Shown: positions 46,001 to 62,789 of the stretch, piece after piece
How positions within the stretch are numbered: position 1 is the first letter of the stretch
How the letters are laid out: every line of letters starts with the position of its first letter
Source of the DNA: Norana najaformis
Taxonomy: Eukaryota; Annelida; Clitellata; Crassiclitellata; Hormogastridae
NCBI GenBank assembly: GCA_964023275.1
Contig: OZ029919.1
Location: 7,782,214-7,846,213 of the forward strand
Direction: 5' to 3'
Length of the DNA stretch: 64,000 nt
Notes under the pieces: generated by a model
Seen by the model: only the letters and a program-made list of their open reading frames with translations
Databases searched by the model: none
Told to the model about the DNA's origin: nothing
Position numbers and translations under genes: made by a program

Positions 46001-49000
46001 CTCACCAACAGTCAGGGCACCTAACAGCGCACGTGCAGAAATGACCTCGCTTAGTAATACTGACACCGAAACACGTGCACCTACCAACTTCAACATAGAA
46101 ACAACTGCACCTAATAACTCAGGCACCGAAACGACTGCACCTAGTAATATTGACACCGAAACAACTGCACCTATCAAGGCCAGCATAGAAACAACTGCAC
46201 CTACCAACGTCAACATAGAAACAACTGCATCTAATAACTCTGGCACCGAAACGATTGCACCTAGTAATACTGACACCGAAACAACTGCACCTACCAACGC
46301 CAACATAGAAACAACTGCACCTACCAACGTCAACATAGAAACAACTGCACCTAACAACTTTGGCACCGAAACGATTGCACCTAGTAATATTGACACCGAA
46401 ACAACTGCACCTACCAAGGTCAACATAGAAACAACTGCACCTCATATTATTGACACCGAAACAACAGCACCTAACAACGCCAGCATAGAAACAACTGCAC
46501 CTACCAACGCCAACATAGAAACAACTGCACCTAATAACTCTGGCACCGAAACGATTGCACCTAGTAATATTGACACCGAAACAACTGCACCTACCAATGC
46601 CAACATAGAAACAACTGCACCTAACAACTTTGGCACCGAAACGATTGCACCTAGTAATACTGACACCGAAACAATCGCACCTACGAAAGCCAATATCAAA
46701 ACGACTGCACCTAACAACCTTCGCGTGGATACGACTGCACCTAGTAATATTGGCACTAAAACAACTGCACCTAACAACCTGGACACAGAAACAACTGCAC
46801 CTAGTAAAACTGACACAAGAACAACTTCATCTACCAAAGCCATCATCGGAACAACTGCAACTAACAACCTCAGCACTGAAACGACTAAACCTAGTCATAA
46901 TGCCATCGTGACAACTGCACCTAGCAACGCCAAAATCGAAACACCTACTCCTACTAACGCAATCATCGAAACGACTGCACCTAGAAACCTTGGCACCGAA
47001 ACAACTGCACTAAATTTATCTGCTGCCATATTTTCTACAAAATTAGCCGATGACGTCACATCGACGACGACGACCTCTACCGACGATTCTTCGGTTTCGA
47101 ACTCCAAACCGAGGTACTCGTCAACGGTTTCATCCCGGTTCCAGACGACTGCCACTCCTTACAACGCATCAGTCAACTCCAGTAAGGCGGTGAATGACTC
47201 GACCACTCGGTTAAGCAATTCCACATCCGGATCCATTACTCCTCCTGCGAAGTCTGAGGGAAGCGGTGGCCTTCCCGTCTGGGGTATCGTTCTCATTGTT
47301 GTCGGGGTTCTGGGCGCTCTGGCAGGAGGGGCCACTATCGTCGCCTACCTTCTGAAAAGGTGAGGAACATATGTGCGGGTGTGTGTGTGTGCGTGCGATA
47401 TTTATGTAGCGCGTTTTGGAAATTCAAAAACACTGCTTCAGTTCCTGTAGATATTTATGGTTTATTGTTACGGATGAGTTAAGATCTTTCATCCATCACA
47501 ATAGGCTATATTCGGGAAATTAATTCATTATAATTTATTCGATACACTCGTTGTAATTGTAATTATGAATAACAAATGCGATTACGGGAATCCGATGGTT
47601 GGTTTTGCGTGTGTGGTTTAATCGATTGGATATTATATGAATTGTGTTGACTGTTTTATGAGAATTGATCGATTGGCTATCGAACGAATTGATTAGGTTT
47701 TGAATGAGCTGTCTACATGTGAAGTAATCGATTGAATGCCATATTATTTTGACAGATTAGTTTTTGAATGAATGGATCGATTGTTTACGTGTGACTCGAC
47801 TGTTAGTCCTATATAATATGGACTTTATATCAAAGGCGGTAAGAGATACTGCAACAACAGCTCTGCCACACAGTCTCATATGCCGAGGCTGAGAAACTGA
47901 ATCGTCAGGAATACGCTGGATGAAGGAAGAGGATTTTCACTACTGACGATAGCCAAATAAGAACAGCTAAAGAACTAGAACATCATCTGAAGACCTAGAA
48001 CATCATCTGAAGAATTAGCCAAAGAAGAACAGCTAAAGAACTCTAGAACATCATCTGAAGAACTAGCCAAATAAGAACAGCTAAAGAACTAGAACATCAT
48101 CTGAAGAACTAGCCAAATAAGAACAGCTAAAGAACTAGAACATCATCTGAAGACCTAGAACATCATCTGAAGAATTAGCCAAATAAGAACAGCTGAAGAA
48201 CTAGAACATCATTTGAAGAACTAGCCAAATAAGAACAACAAAAGAACTAGAACATCATCTGAAGAACTAGCAAAATAAGAAGACCTAAAGAACTAGAACA
48301 TCATCTGAAGAACTGGCCAAATAAGAACAACAAAAGAACTAGAACGTCAACTGAAGAACTAGCCAAATACGAACAGCTAAAGAACTAGAATTAAAGAACT
48401 AGACAAATAAGAACAGCTAAAGAACTCGAACATCATTTGAAGAACTAGTCAAACAAGAACAGCTAAACAACTAGACCAGCATCTGAAGAACTAGCCAAAT
48501 AACAGAGTGCATGGAAATCGATGAGGAGGATGTGGGGTCGAACTAGATGCCAGGCACCCAACTAAGACCTACAAAACCACAGATCGATGGCGTTTAGACG
48601 ACAGAGATGTAAACATATTTGATCAGCCAACGGACGTTCAAACAGAAAGTCTTTCGATTGCGTCCTCTCCTGCACTCAAATGCGATGGTAGGCCTAATAC
48701 CTGCACGACAGCCTGCACTGGACCCAGAACAGGCTACCCATTACCACCAGGGGTATAATGGGGCTCAGTGGGCGATCGAAGCAGTGCCTTCTTAGGCACT
48801 GGGCAACTCGCTCTCCAACTCAATAATTCGCTCACTGAGTAAATTGCCATATAATTCAGCATCTCACCAATCCATCCGATTACTATCGAAACAACTAACT
48901 AAATGTATGTAGTTCGCAAGATTAGGCTGAGCTTATATTTTTATCTACAGCATGGTTGGCTACCCATCACTCGGCAGCTTCGATGCTAGGCTAGCCACGA

Positions 49001-51073
49001 TTGCAACCATATTGATTTTTCAATCAATTAATTCTATGCACGTTCTATAAATAGATGAATGTTTACGTTCATTGCACAGATCTCTCCAAGCACTGAACTT
49101 ATTTACCTTTACAGAGGGTAGGGGAAGGAAAAGGAACGGTTGGAGGTCTAAGTGCTTTATGCTGATTTTATAGCTACCTTCATGGCCGTTGATGCTTAAG
49201 TTTGGGTGAATAAACCGCATATTTTACACGCATGTATACAGACAATAGCCCCATAGACATAGATTGACCTACACGAACATGTTTTCAATTTTCTAAATTA
49301 ACTGTCCTCGGTGCACATAGATTGCTTTGAGGAGTTTCTTTTTATGATGCGCTATATCCATTTGCGATTACAAGTACAACTGAGCGTTTCTGCAGAGTAC
49401 GTATGCGCTATATAAATTATATTACATTTCGTGAACAGAAACTAAGAACTAGACTGAAACACACTTCACTTTACACCGAGCAAATGAGTGTACATTAAAT
49501 GCAGAGACAATATCATTGCCAAGTGAACTAAGAAGACATTCTTAAAGGGACATCATATCCCACACCTTATTTCTACATTATACAGAAGCCTTAATGTAAT
49601 TGTTTATGATCTACAAACCCTGTAGCGAAATTTTATTAGAAGACAGAGCTTAGTCAAATTCACAATTATTTCCAATATATTGAGTATAATTAGAGCAAGT
49701 GATACTTTCAGTATCGGTCCAAATAATCAATAAAACGGCTTAGAACATGAACAGAAATATTTAGACTAATTAATGTAACGTAATGTATTGTAATGTAATG
49801 GAAAATTTATAAAGCGCCGCTTCAAGATGGACTCCTCGCAGGCGCTCCCGGCCCGACAACCCAGAAGCACTGGGAAATAGGAAGGTCTTCAAGCGCTTGC
49901 GGAAAAGAGGGGGAGAGAGACTAAGAGTTCCCATGGTCCCATAATTGCCACGAAAGAACGAATGGTCAATAATGTATTCAAAGACATGCAGCACGCCTCT
50001 ATAGACACCTCTCAGAAGCGTGACCCAGAGATCGAAGGGAACTTCCGGCTGAAGTGGAAACACAGCGACTGCAATCCAACAGCAGGACAACCCTTCCACT
50101 AAGACTTGGGTTTGAACCCAACTATCGACTCAGTATGGCCTGATATTCCACAGACGATCACCAATCCAAGTGCTAATCGCGCTTTACGTTGATTGATTTC
50201 AATGTGCTTGCCAGCAGCGTATACACAGCACCGAGGCATCATGCTTGCATAGGATTACATACAGATGGACAGACAGACGGACGGAGGGACAGACAGACAT
50301 ACAGACGGACGGACTGAATAACAGAGTAGATGGACAATTGTTTAGACGAATATGCGGACGAAGAGAAAGAAGCAAACTGCGAATAGGACAACTGAACTGA
50401 AATCTTTCCGATTTTCCACGTATGGCCTGAACGCAATCAATTAAGTAGACCTAAATCGATTAGTTGTATTAGATTTAATTATTTCCTGTGATATTTTAAA
50501 TAGAATTTAAATAGCCTGCAACTAATCTGTATTGAGCTTAATTCACCATCACCGTGACCACCACCATCAGGGTCATCATCATCACCAACACCACTACTAC
50601 CACTAACAGCAACACCAACGCCATCATCGTTGTCGTCGCCATCATCATCATCATCATCACCACCATTTGGCAGTGATAAGTGTGAATGAACGATCTTCAT
50701 ACTTTTCAATATTCCGCAAAGTTCAATTCTATTCTCTTGTTAATTAGTCCAAATCTTGTTCAGTTATTTACATATATTCAGCGAGATTTATTAGTAATTT
50801 ACATTTAGACTTTAGTTTCAAATTAAAGAGCTTCATCGATCATTTTTCTTTTATTGATCAAACAAATGTTAATTGTTGCCTCTCTCTAGGTCACCAAAGG
50901 TTGACACAACGAAATCTGTCCAAACTTCGTCATCGGCGACTCAACCGGCCACAAAAGAGTTGCCGCAGGTCGAGACCCGGGAGGTGCCACCGAAAGGTCC
51001 ACCCATCTTTGTACAACCCCCAAGTACAAGAAACATGACTCGAGTCAGGCCTCCCCGGATGTATGTGCCATGA
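42972..51073 (+). CDS. Mucin-like type I membrane protein, four exons, 874 aa
   Basis: The exons are 42972-43065, 43400-44197, 45811-47359 and 50890-51073. Phases agree across GT/AG junctions and give 2625 nt. Residues 1-26 form a signal peptide (hydrophobic MLVLMLVYFVCLEFLA, predicted cleavage after SVKA). The ectodomain is Thr/Ser/Pro-rich: a five-residue-like AETVP/TETAP repeat zone (about residues 180-260), a Ser-rich stretch, and about 32 tandem ten-residue units (P-x-N-x-x-T/I-E-T-T-A) at about residues 378-698. A membrane segment (WGIVLIVVGVLGALAGGATI onward, about 788-812) precedes a 62-residue Pro/Arg-containing cytoplasmic tail. Such proteins are typically heavily O-glycosylated at the cell surface. 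No cysteine-rich, EGF or SEA domain is visible. A further small exon between 44198 and 45810 cannot be excluded. The family is not assignable by name. Confidence 0.82.
43400..44197 (+). CDS. Mucin-like gene exon 2
   Basis: The acceptor is TTAACATAG, phase 1, and the donor TTTCAG|GTAAGT. It encodes 266 residues rich in Thr, Glu and Pro, with repeated PTETVSAKTVPTE and PTKSVAIPAETVPAE blocks. A potential N-glycosylation site is NDSF near the start. Confidence 0.85.
45441..45510. repeat. (GATGAT)n microsatellite
   Basis: About 20 GAT triplets with a few changes in intron 2 of the mucin-like gene. Confidence 0.9.
45811..47359 (+). CDS. Mucin-like gene exon 3 (repeat and membrane segment)
   Basis: The acceptor TTGACTTTTTTAAAG gives phase 1 entry, and the donor AAAAG|GTGAGG leaves in phase 2. 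It encodes the Ser-rich stretch, all ten-residue repeats, a Thr-rich spacer with several N-x-S/T sites and the transmembrane helix. The frame is open from 45750, but the part before 45811 is not needed. Confidence 0.88.
46051..47010 (+). repeat. 30-bp coding minisatellite, about 32 units
   Basis: The unit CTAxxAAYxxxxxCAYMGAAACxACTGCAC encodes ten residues. A higher-order 120-bp pattern (PSNxDTETTA, PTNANIETTA, PTNVNIETTA, PNNSGTETIA) is visible at about 46140-46680. The right third is more diverged, indicating older units at that end. Confidence 0.93.
47935..48500. repeat. ~48-bp minisatellite in intron 3 of the mucin-like gene
   Basis: About eleven units of GAAGAACTAGCCAAATAAGA, ACAGCTAAAGAACTAGAA and CATCATCT occur in order, some with a doubled last part. 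It is non-coding, with stops in all frames. Confidence 0.92.
49770..50099 (-). mobile_element. LINE-type 3' end in intron 3 of the mucin-like gene
   Basis: The minus strand reads SPPLFRKRLKTFLFPSASGL and then a TTATAAATTTTCC-like box. It ends leftwards in a CATTACATTACAATACATTA tail, parallel to the 37480 and 14583 fragments. Confidence 0.6.
50545..50665. repeat. (CAT/CAC)n triplet-rich tract
   Basis: CACCATCACC, CATCATCATCATCACC and related triplets make up this segment. The Asp/Gly-rich antisense frame is an artefact. Confidence 0.85.
50890..51073 (+). CDS. Mucin-like gene exon 4 (cytoplasmic tail)
   Basis: The acceptor TTGCCTCTCTCTAG is strong, and G completes the Arg codon of exon 3. 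It encodes SPKVDTTKSVQTSSSATQPA, then PPKGPPIFVQPPSTRN and RVRPPRMYVP with TGA. The tail has Pro-rich motifs and a C-terminal MYVP. Confidence 0.8.
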
Positions 51074-53756
51074 GTTCTGAAGATTAGGCATACACAGTAA
51101 TACTGTAGTTTCCAATGTTTAACGACATCTTATTGCATAAAAGGCCGTTGACGTCGATTGGAAAAAATTCCATATAGTTTTCACTCGGCCTATAGAAACT
51201 CAGCTATGAGGAGTAATCGTAATTGTAATCAAAAACTTATAAGGAGTATATATATACTTTTAATTCTAACGGTACGTAAAATGATTTATGAGGAGCATAT
51301 AAGCTGCGTTTTTGGAAATATTCAAATTGAGTTTTGGGGAGTATATAAACTGAGCTCTTAAGAGTATTGTTCAAACCGTAGGAATATTGATATTTCAGAG
51401 TAGCTGCAGAACGCTCGAGACGATGATGCGGTTACGATAAACTCGCTCATCGGAAATATATATCCTGAATTCTTTGAGTGTATAAACCGAGCTCTTGGGA
51501 AGAATATATGAACTGAGTTCTTGGGAATATATGGAGACTGACTTCTAAGAATATACTGAGTTCTTGTGGTTATTTCCCCCCAGCCCTTTGAGTTACTCTG
51601 TATGGGAGATCGTACGATGTAAACTAAATTTTAGACTGGAGGTGATATCCTATGCATATTTCTTTAATTTTTAAATCTTTGTAGCTCCGCTATCAAACTG
51701 ACAAAGTACAGTTTTTCAACCGCGTTTTTATGGTTTCTCAGGGTCCTGCAACGTGATTGCGCCGAGGGCGGCTTGATCCAGCTCACCTCGCATTCACATT
51801 CTGCTAATCACAAGTGATGGGTCCTTAATGGTAAGGCTCAATACTGGCCTCATAGGCCTATAAGCCTAAATCTGGTCGAAGGAAGCAAACTTTAGCATGC
51901 AATCCTACATGAAGATCATCAACTCCTTAAAGCTGTGCTAGCTATACAAGTCACTAAGTAGACTAACATTAGCGCACTATCAATGTAACCAGGACGTGTA
52001 TTTTGTGTGCTTTTAAAAGAATGACTACACTGTGAAGAGTAAATAATCACCAAGTATGATGATTAAATATCTTCTGATACTTATGTTAACTTCTATGAAG
52101 CCATCAGTTTAACATGCAACACGCATTTATTTATTTAAAGCTATTGTTAGGCGCACTGTCGGTGTATAACTATAACTTAGGGGCAGTGCAATCGATACGT
52201 TATGTACCGTATTGAAAACGCGAAACCGTTGTTGAAAAGATTTTCTGTTTGATCTGATGAAAACGATTTCATTTGTGTTAAGACTTCGCAGTGGGCGCAA
52301 CGTAAATAGAATTCTGAACTGATGTGCATATTGAAAAATAAGATACTGAGACGAGATCTCGCAAACGAAAGATGACACTTGATGCTGGAAATGTGGTTCT
52401 GGGTGTTGCATCTTGAAAAGAATAGTGACACATAGGATGCTGGAAAGCATATTCTTAAGTTAAGGCGCTTAAAACGGTTGTAATCTGTGGGTAATGAAAG
52501 ATCATTAAGACAAAAGATTCTGAAAACAGGACTCAAAACTAAGTATGATGAAAATGGTTCTGGCTGCAAGAGGATGGCTACGGCTACTTTAAATCTCGGG
52601 ATGCTGGAAGGATACATCGGAGTCGCTGAAAATGATACATTTACGTATTTAACCACTTGACGGCATGTCATTCTAAAACTCACGTTATGAAAAACAAATA
52701 AATACTTAGTTAACTCTATTACAATTATTTTAAATAAACTTGACCAAGTAGGTTTTGAAAGAGCGTTTTGCTATAAATGATTACGTTACTCCCGAATGTG
52801 TAACTGCAACTGTAAATTTAATTTGTTTAACTCGTTAAGGATCATTGCGCCTCACGTGCGCTGATGGCAAAGGTTCTTCGACGAGGACTTCTGAAGAAAC
52901 TAAACAGGCAGCTCGTCATGGCAGGCTGAATGCAGGTGGTGGGTGGTGTAGAATTGGTCACGTATGACTGGATGTCGGTCGTCGCGAGTTTTGTTTATGC
53001 TGCCACAGTCCACAAGTGTGCTTCGTGATGCTGGAAAATAGTTAAGAATAGGGGCCTAGATAATCGTAATCGTAATCTCGAGATTTCTATAGCGTCCAAC
53101 GAAAGCGCAGGGGCAGGCAAGTTGACGTAAAGTAAGGCAATTGCAATGCGACATAAATTATAGAAAATTAAAACACACGTGGAGCAAATATTGAAGGTAA
53201 GTAGAGATGGGGCAAATCCAAAATTAGCTCTGTTCAACATGACCATCAATTTGCCAACTGGCCTCTCTGTACCTACTCCCGCAGCCGCCATTGAACCCAG
53301 ATGAGCTCAGGCCAAATAACAATTTTCATATACATAGACCTAAAATATGTGTAAACAAATGCATCTGGCCTAAAATAAGTAGGATATATATATATATATA
53401 TATATAATCTTACGTTTCTATATATAAATTCAATTGGACGCGTGCTTACAAGTTTTAGGGGTGGTGCTACCTGGCGAATTATATGATACCAGTGATACAA
53501 TTAGCTGGCGCTTTAGCGAATAGTGATATTAATATACATACATATATATTATATAGAGAGAGGGACGGACGAGAAGAGGGACAGGGACAGGAAAAGGGAC
53601 ATCTGACATCATCAGAAGGGACATTTTGCCGAACTAGAGCGCAGATGCTCTGCTTGGGATAGACTAGTTTCATTGAGTTTAATTCATTTTAATTTAATTT
53701 GTTCAATTTAGTTTAATTTAATTTAGTTCAGTTTAATTAGTATAATTCAACGACCC
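51074..53756. other. Intergenic between mucin-like and hnRNP K-like genes
   Basis: The two genes converge here. It holds repeated short phrases (TATATGAACTGAGTTCTTGGGA and similar split over 51300-51570), a LINE-B end at about 53063-53115 (CGTAATCGTAATCTCGAGAT) and a (TA)n run at 53382-53406. An unexplained open frame at 52177-52683 is listed separately. Confidence 0.5.
52177..52683 (-). other. Unexplained 168-codon open frame
   Basis: A minus-strand frame of 168 codons starts with ATG at 52681-52683. A second minus-strand frame overlaps it at 52127-52450. The product (e.g. QMKSFSSDQTENLFNNGFAF) shows no domain, signal peptide or clear coiled coil that I recognise. The word GATGCTGGAA recurs here on the plus strand, so a degenerate repeat may keep the frame open. 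Low support as a gene. Confidence 0.2.
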
Positions 53757-59923
<6,167 letters not shown>

Positions 59924-60069
59924 CTAGGACCAGCAACAAAAGCATCTGCATAATCAACCTCTACAGTAATTCGGTCTACTACAATTTCCCACATACAGCT
60001 GTCTTTGCCCACTGATCCCGGGGTTCAAAACCCAACTGCACAACAGTTGGCCATCCTACAGTATATTAT

Positions 60070-60190
60070 TTGATGGCGAGAATGATGATGATAAAGATGA
60101 CGATGATGATAGTGATGGTGATGATGATTATGATGGCAATCATGATCATCGTCATCGTCATGATGATGATGATGGTGATGATGTATTATC
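60070..60190. repeat. (GATGAT)n microsatellite
   Basis: GATGATGATAAAGATGACGA and ATGATGATGGTGATGATG runs about 150 bases upstream (transcript sense) of exon a. Confidence 0.85.
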
Positions 60191-60685
60191 ATGAACATCT
60201 GCAATTAAAATGAAGTGGAAAAACTATTGACACATCTCTTCGGCTATAGTAAGTAAGTAAGTAAGCAAGCAAGCAAGCAAACGAGCTCTTAATCTATGAT
60301 AAGTAAGAAAGCTCTTTGCATACACGATAGAATGAAAGTAATGCCTAAATCTCTTACGGCTGAAATCGTTGGAATGATATCTGCCAAGATTTTGCAGGTA
60401 ACAGACAACTCAGCGGTTATGGTCAAAATCCTAAAAACATATGATTATAATTTAGGTACAAAAATACTGCGATTTCCACCTCATTTTAACCTAAGCTTAG
60501 ATTTATCAAGAACTTCAGTCGGCAAAGATTTATAATGTCGCCGTTGATTGCAAGTCTGCTATAATTTCATGCGCATGTCTTTTCAGCGTCAGTGGCACCT
60601 CTGCCCTGTAGGTGGATTGCTGTGGTCGTTTTTGCGCCTCAGTCGAATGGTCCATCGACCTCATAACCTAGTCTCAGACGGCGAC

Positions 60686-60860
60686 ACGGTAGCCGATTGG
60701 TTGGAGCGCTTGTCTTGCATCGTAGAGTGTGCAGATGTTCGAATCTGAGACTGTTCCTGTGTAGGGACCTTCAGCAAGTACTTCACGAATAATTGCTCAG
60801 CGCCATCGATTAAGACTTGTCATTAGATACAGTAATGGTGCTTAAATAAATACAGAAAAA
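60686..60860 (+). mobile_element. tRNA-derived SINE sharing its 3' tail with LINE-C
   Basis: The head has an A-box GTAGCCGATTGGTTGGAGC at 60690-60708 and a B-box GTTCGAATCT at 60737-60746. A short body follows, then TTGCTCAGCGCCATCGATTA and GGTGCTTAAATAAATACAG, which match the LINE-C 3' end at 56318-56384. Confidence 0.8.
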
Positions 60861-61384
60861 TCCCGGGGAGCTTCTGTAGAGGCGTGTAAACAAATATGTT
60901 ACCTCTACGTTACTCTTTACCTTCTATGGCTATAATGTTACCTATCGCTCAGTCCCTATCGCTCCCCTCCAGCACTCACTATCGCTACGACTAATGATGT
61001 CATTATCAGTATCAATTCTGGGTAAATCGTAATTTGAATAATATTACGTTACAATACGATGCAGCCCTTTAAGTATAAAATAAACTAGAATGCTTTGACT
61101 CTACAAAGGAAAGTCCCTCCATTCTTTCCTCTCTCCATCCGTTGCAACAATGCATGCCTACCCATGATAGAATGACACATCGTTTGTAAGTAGGCCTAGG
61201 CAAATCCTTTGGCCTAATGAAAGTTCTTTGTGCACTAAAGAATCAGAAAAATTGTCACGAAATCCTCTGGCCTGCATTTGAGTCAAAGCTAAGCAGCTGT
61301 ATTTTTGGATAAATTTGCTGCTTGTCAACATGAAAATAAAAATACTTTGAGAACTGACCATGACTGGTTTGATATTAATAGTAA

Positions 61385-61424
61385 CCAATGAGAGACAGAG
61401 AGAGAAAGAGAGAGAAAGAGACAG

Positions 61425-61455
<31 letters not shown>

Positions 61456-61490
61456 GAGAAAGAGAAAGAGAGAAAGAGAGAGAGAGAGAT
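61385..61490. repeat. (GAGAAA)n purine repeat
   Basis: GAGAGAGAAAGAGAGAAAGA runs. The SLSLSFSL-type frames are artefacts. Confidence 0.93.
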
Positions 61491-61979
61491 GCACCCAGAC
61501 AGACGGGCATGTGGCTGTATCCAGATAGCTAGACCCGAGCTCCTTCGATCTTCCTGTCGATACAGACAGATATACCAAAAGAAGGACACCTCTTGATATA
61601 CAGAAAGAGACGGAAGGAGGTAGATACAGGTCTAACTAACCTTGCACGCATGCACGTAATTAGAGAAAAAACAGACCCAGCGAGAGAGACCAAGATGGAG
61701 ACAGACAGCTAGACAGAGAGACAGACAGACACGGAGAGCGTAGAGAAGAAGATGGAGAGAAACGGAGCGTGTAGAAAAAAAATTGATGAAATCATCAACC
61801 ATGACGAACGTAATGAAAGATCTCTCATGGCTTCCCACCAGTTTTCCCATAGCCCTACGGTTCGGCTGCTCGTTGCGGATACACCTCGGTGACCACAAAG
61901 ACCAAGGAGCATAGCCAAGGTCGTCTCCCCACTACCTATCCCTATACCCACTGCATGAATGAGTCACTGTCACGCTTCG

Positions 61980-62780
61980 CCGCATAAAAGCAGTGTGTTC
62001 GACGACCCTAATCTCATTTTGTGCAGACAGAACCCAACAGTGACTGCAGTCAAGCAATCCATAATCAATTGTCCTCCAGAAACGTCTAGGTACAAATTTT
62101 CATTAAGTAAAATCATGCTACCAAGATCATGGCAACAAATGGTATAACCTGCAGCATCAGAATACAAGGTAACCAACTGGAACAAGTTGACACGTTTCCA
62201 TATCTTGGCTCACTGATAACCGAAGACTCGGAATACGGATTCGGTCAAGACTGGCAAAAGGACAAGGTGTAGGGGCAGCATTAAAAATGCATGAAAAGTT
62301 ACGGCATAAGCCTATTGCTTGCAACAAAGATAAGATTTTAGAAAACTCTTGCACAGCCAGAGGCACGGTATGGCTGCGAGAGCTGGACCATAAAGAGAGA
62401 TGAAAAGGCAAGAATCAACGCATTTGAAATTGTCTGAGGCAGATTCTTAGAGTACCGTGGACTGCCAAGAAGACAAATGAGTTGGTCCTAGAGACGGCAG
62501 GAGTGGAGAGGAGTCTGCTTGGATTAACCAAAAAGAGGAAGCTTTCATACTTCGGGCATGTGCTATGAAAGAGTGGAAACTGCTCAGAGAAAGAGATCAT
62601 CCAAGGCACAATTTCTGGATCCTGAGCTCGGGGAAGACCAACATGACATAGATCAATAACATCAAGTCGTGGACTGAAGTATCGTTCGCTGGAGACAAGG
62701 GACAGAAGCAGATGGCACAAAATTGTCCTTAGTGCAGCCAATCCTCGGATCGAAGACGGTTGAAGGCAAGACAAGACAAG
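61980..62780 (+). pseudogene. Non-LTR retrotransposon RT C-terminal fragment
   Basis: Across frames: HVSISWLTDNR-like text near 62190, ALKMHEKLRHKPIACNKDK at about 62280, LRQILRVPWTAKKTNELVLE near 62440-62490, VERSLLGLTKKRKLSYFGHV at about 62505-62560 and EKEIIQGTISG near 62595. These are the usual motifs at the end of RTE/CR1-like endonuclease-RT polyproteins. Stops and shifts make it inactive. The minus-strand frames here are its shadows. Confidence 0.75.
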
Positions 62781-62789
62781 ACAAAATCA

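Noticed and set aside
45632..46876. Long minus-strand open frames (up to 264 codons) across the mucin repeat
   Set aside because: They are complements of the 30-bp coding repeat, which lacks stops in several frames. The plus frame has signal peptide, membrane helix and valid splice sites.
61158..61589. Ser/Leu-rich minus-strand frames
   Set aside because: Translation of the (GAGAAA)n purine tract.
62157..62774. Minus-strand frames of 84 and 119 codons
   Set aside because: Antisense shadows of the retrotransposon fragment read on the plus strand.
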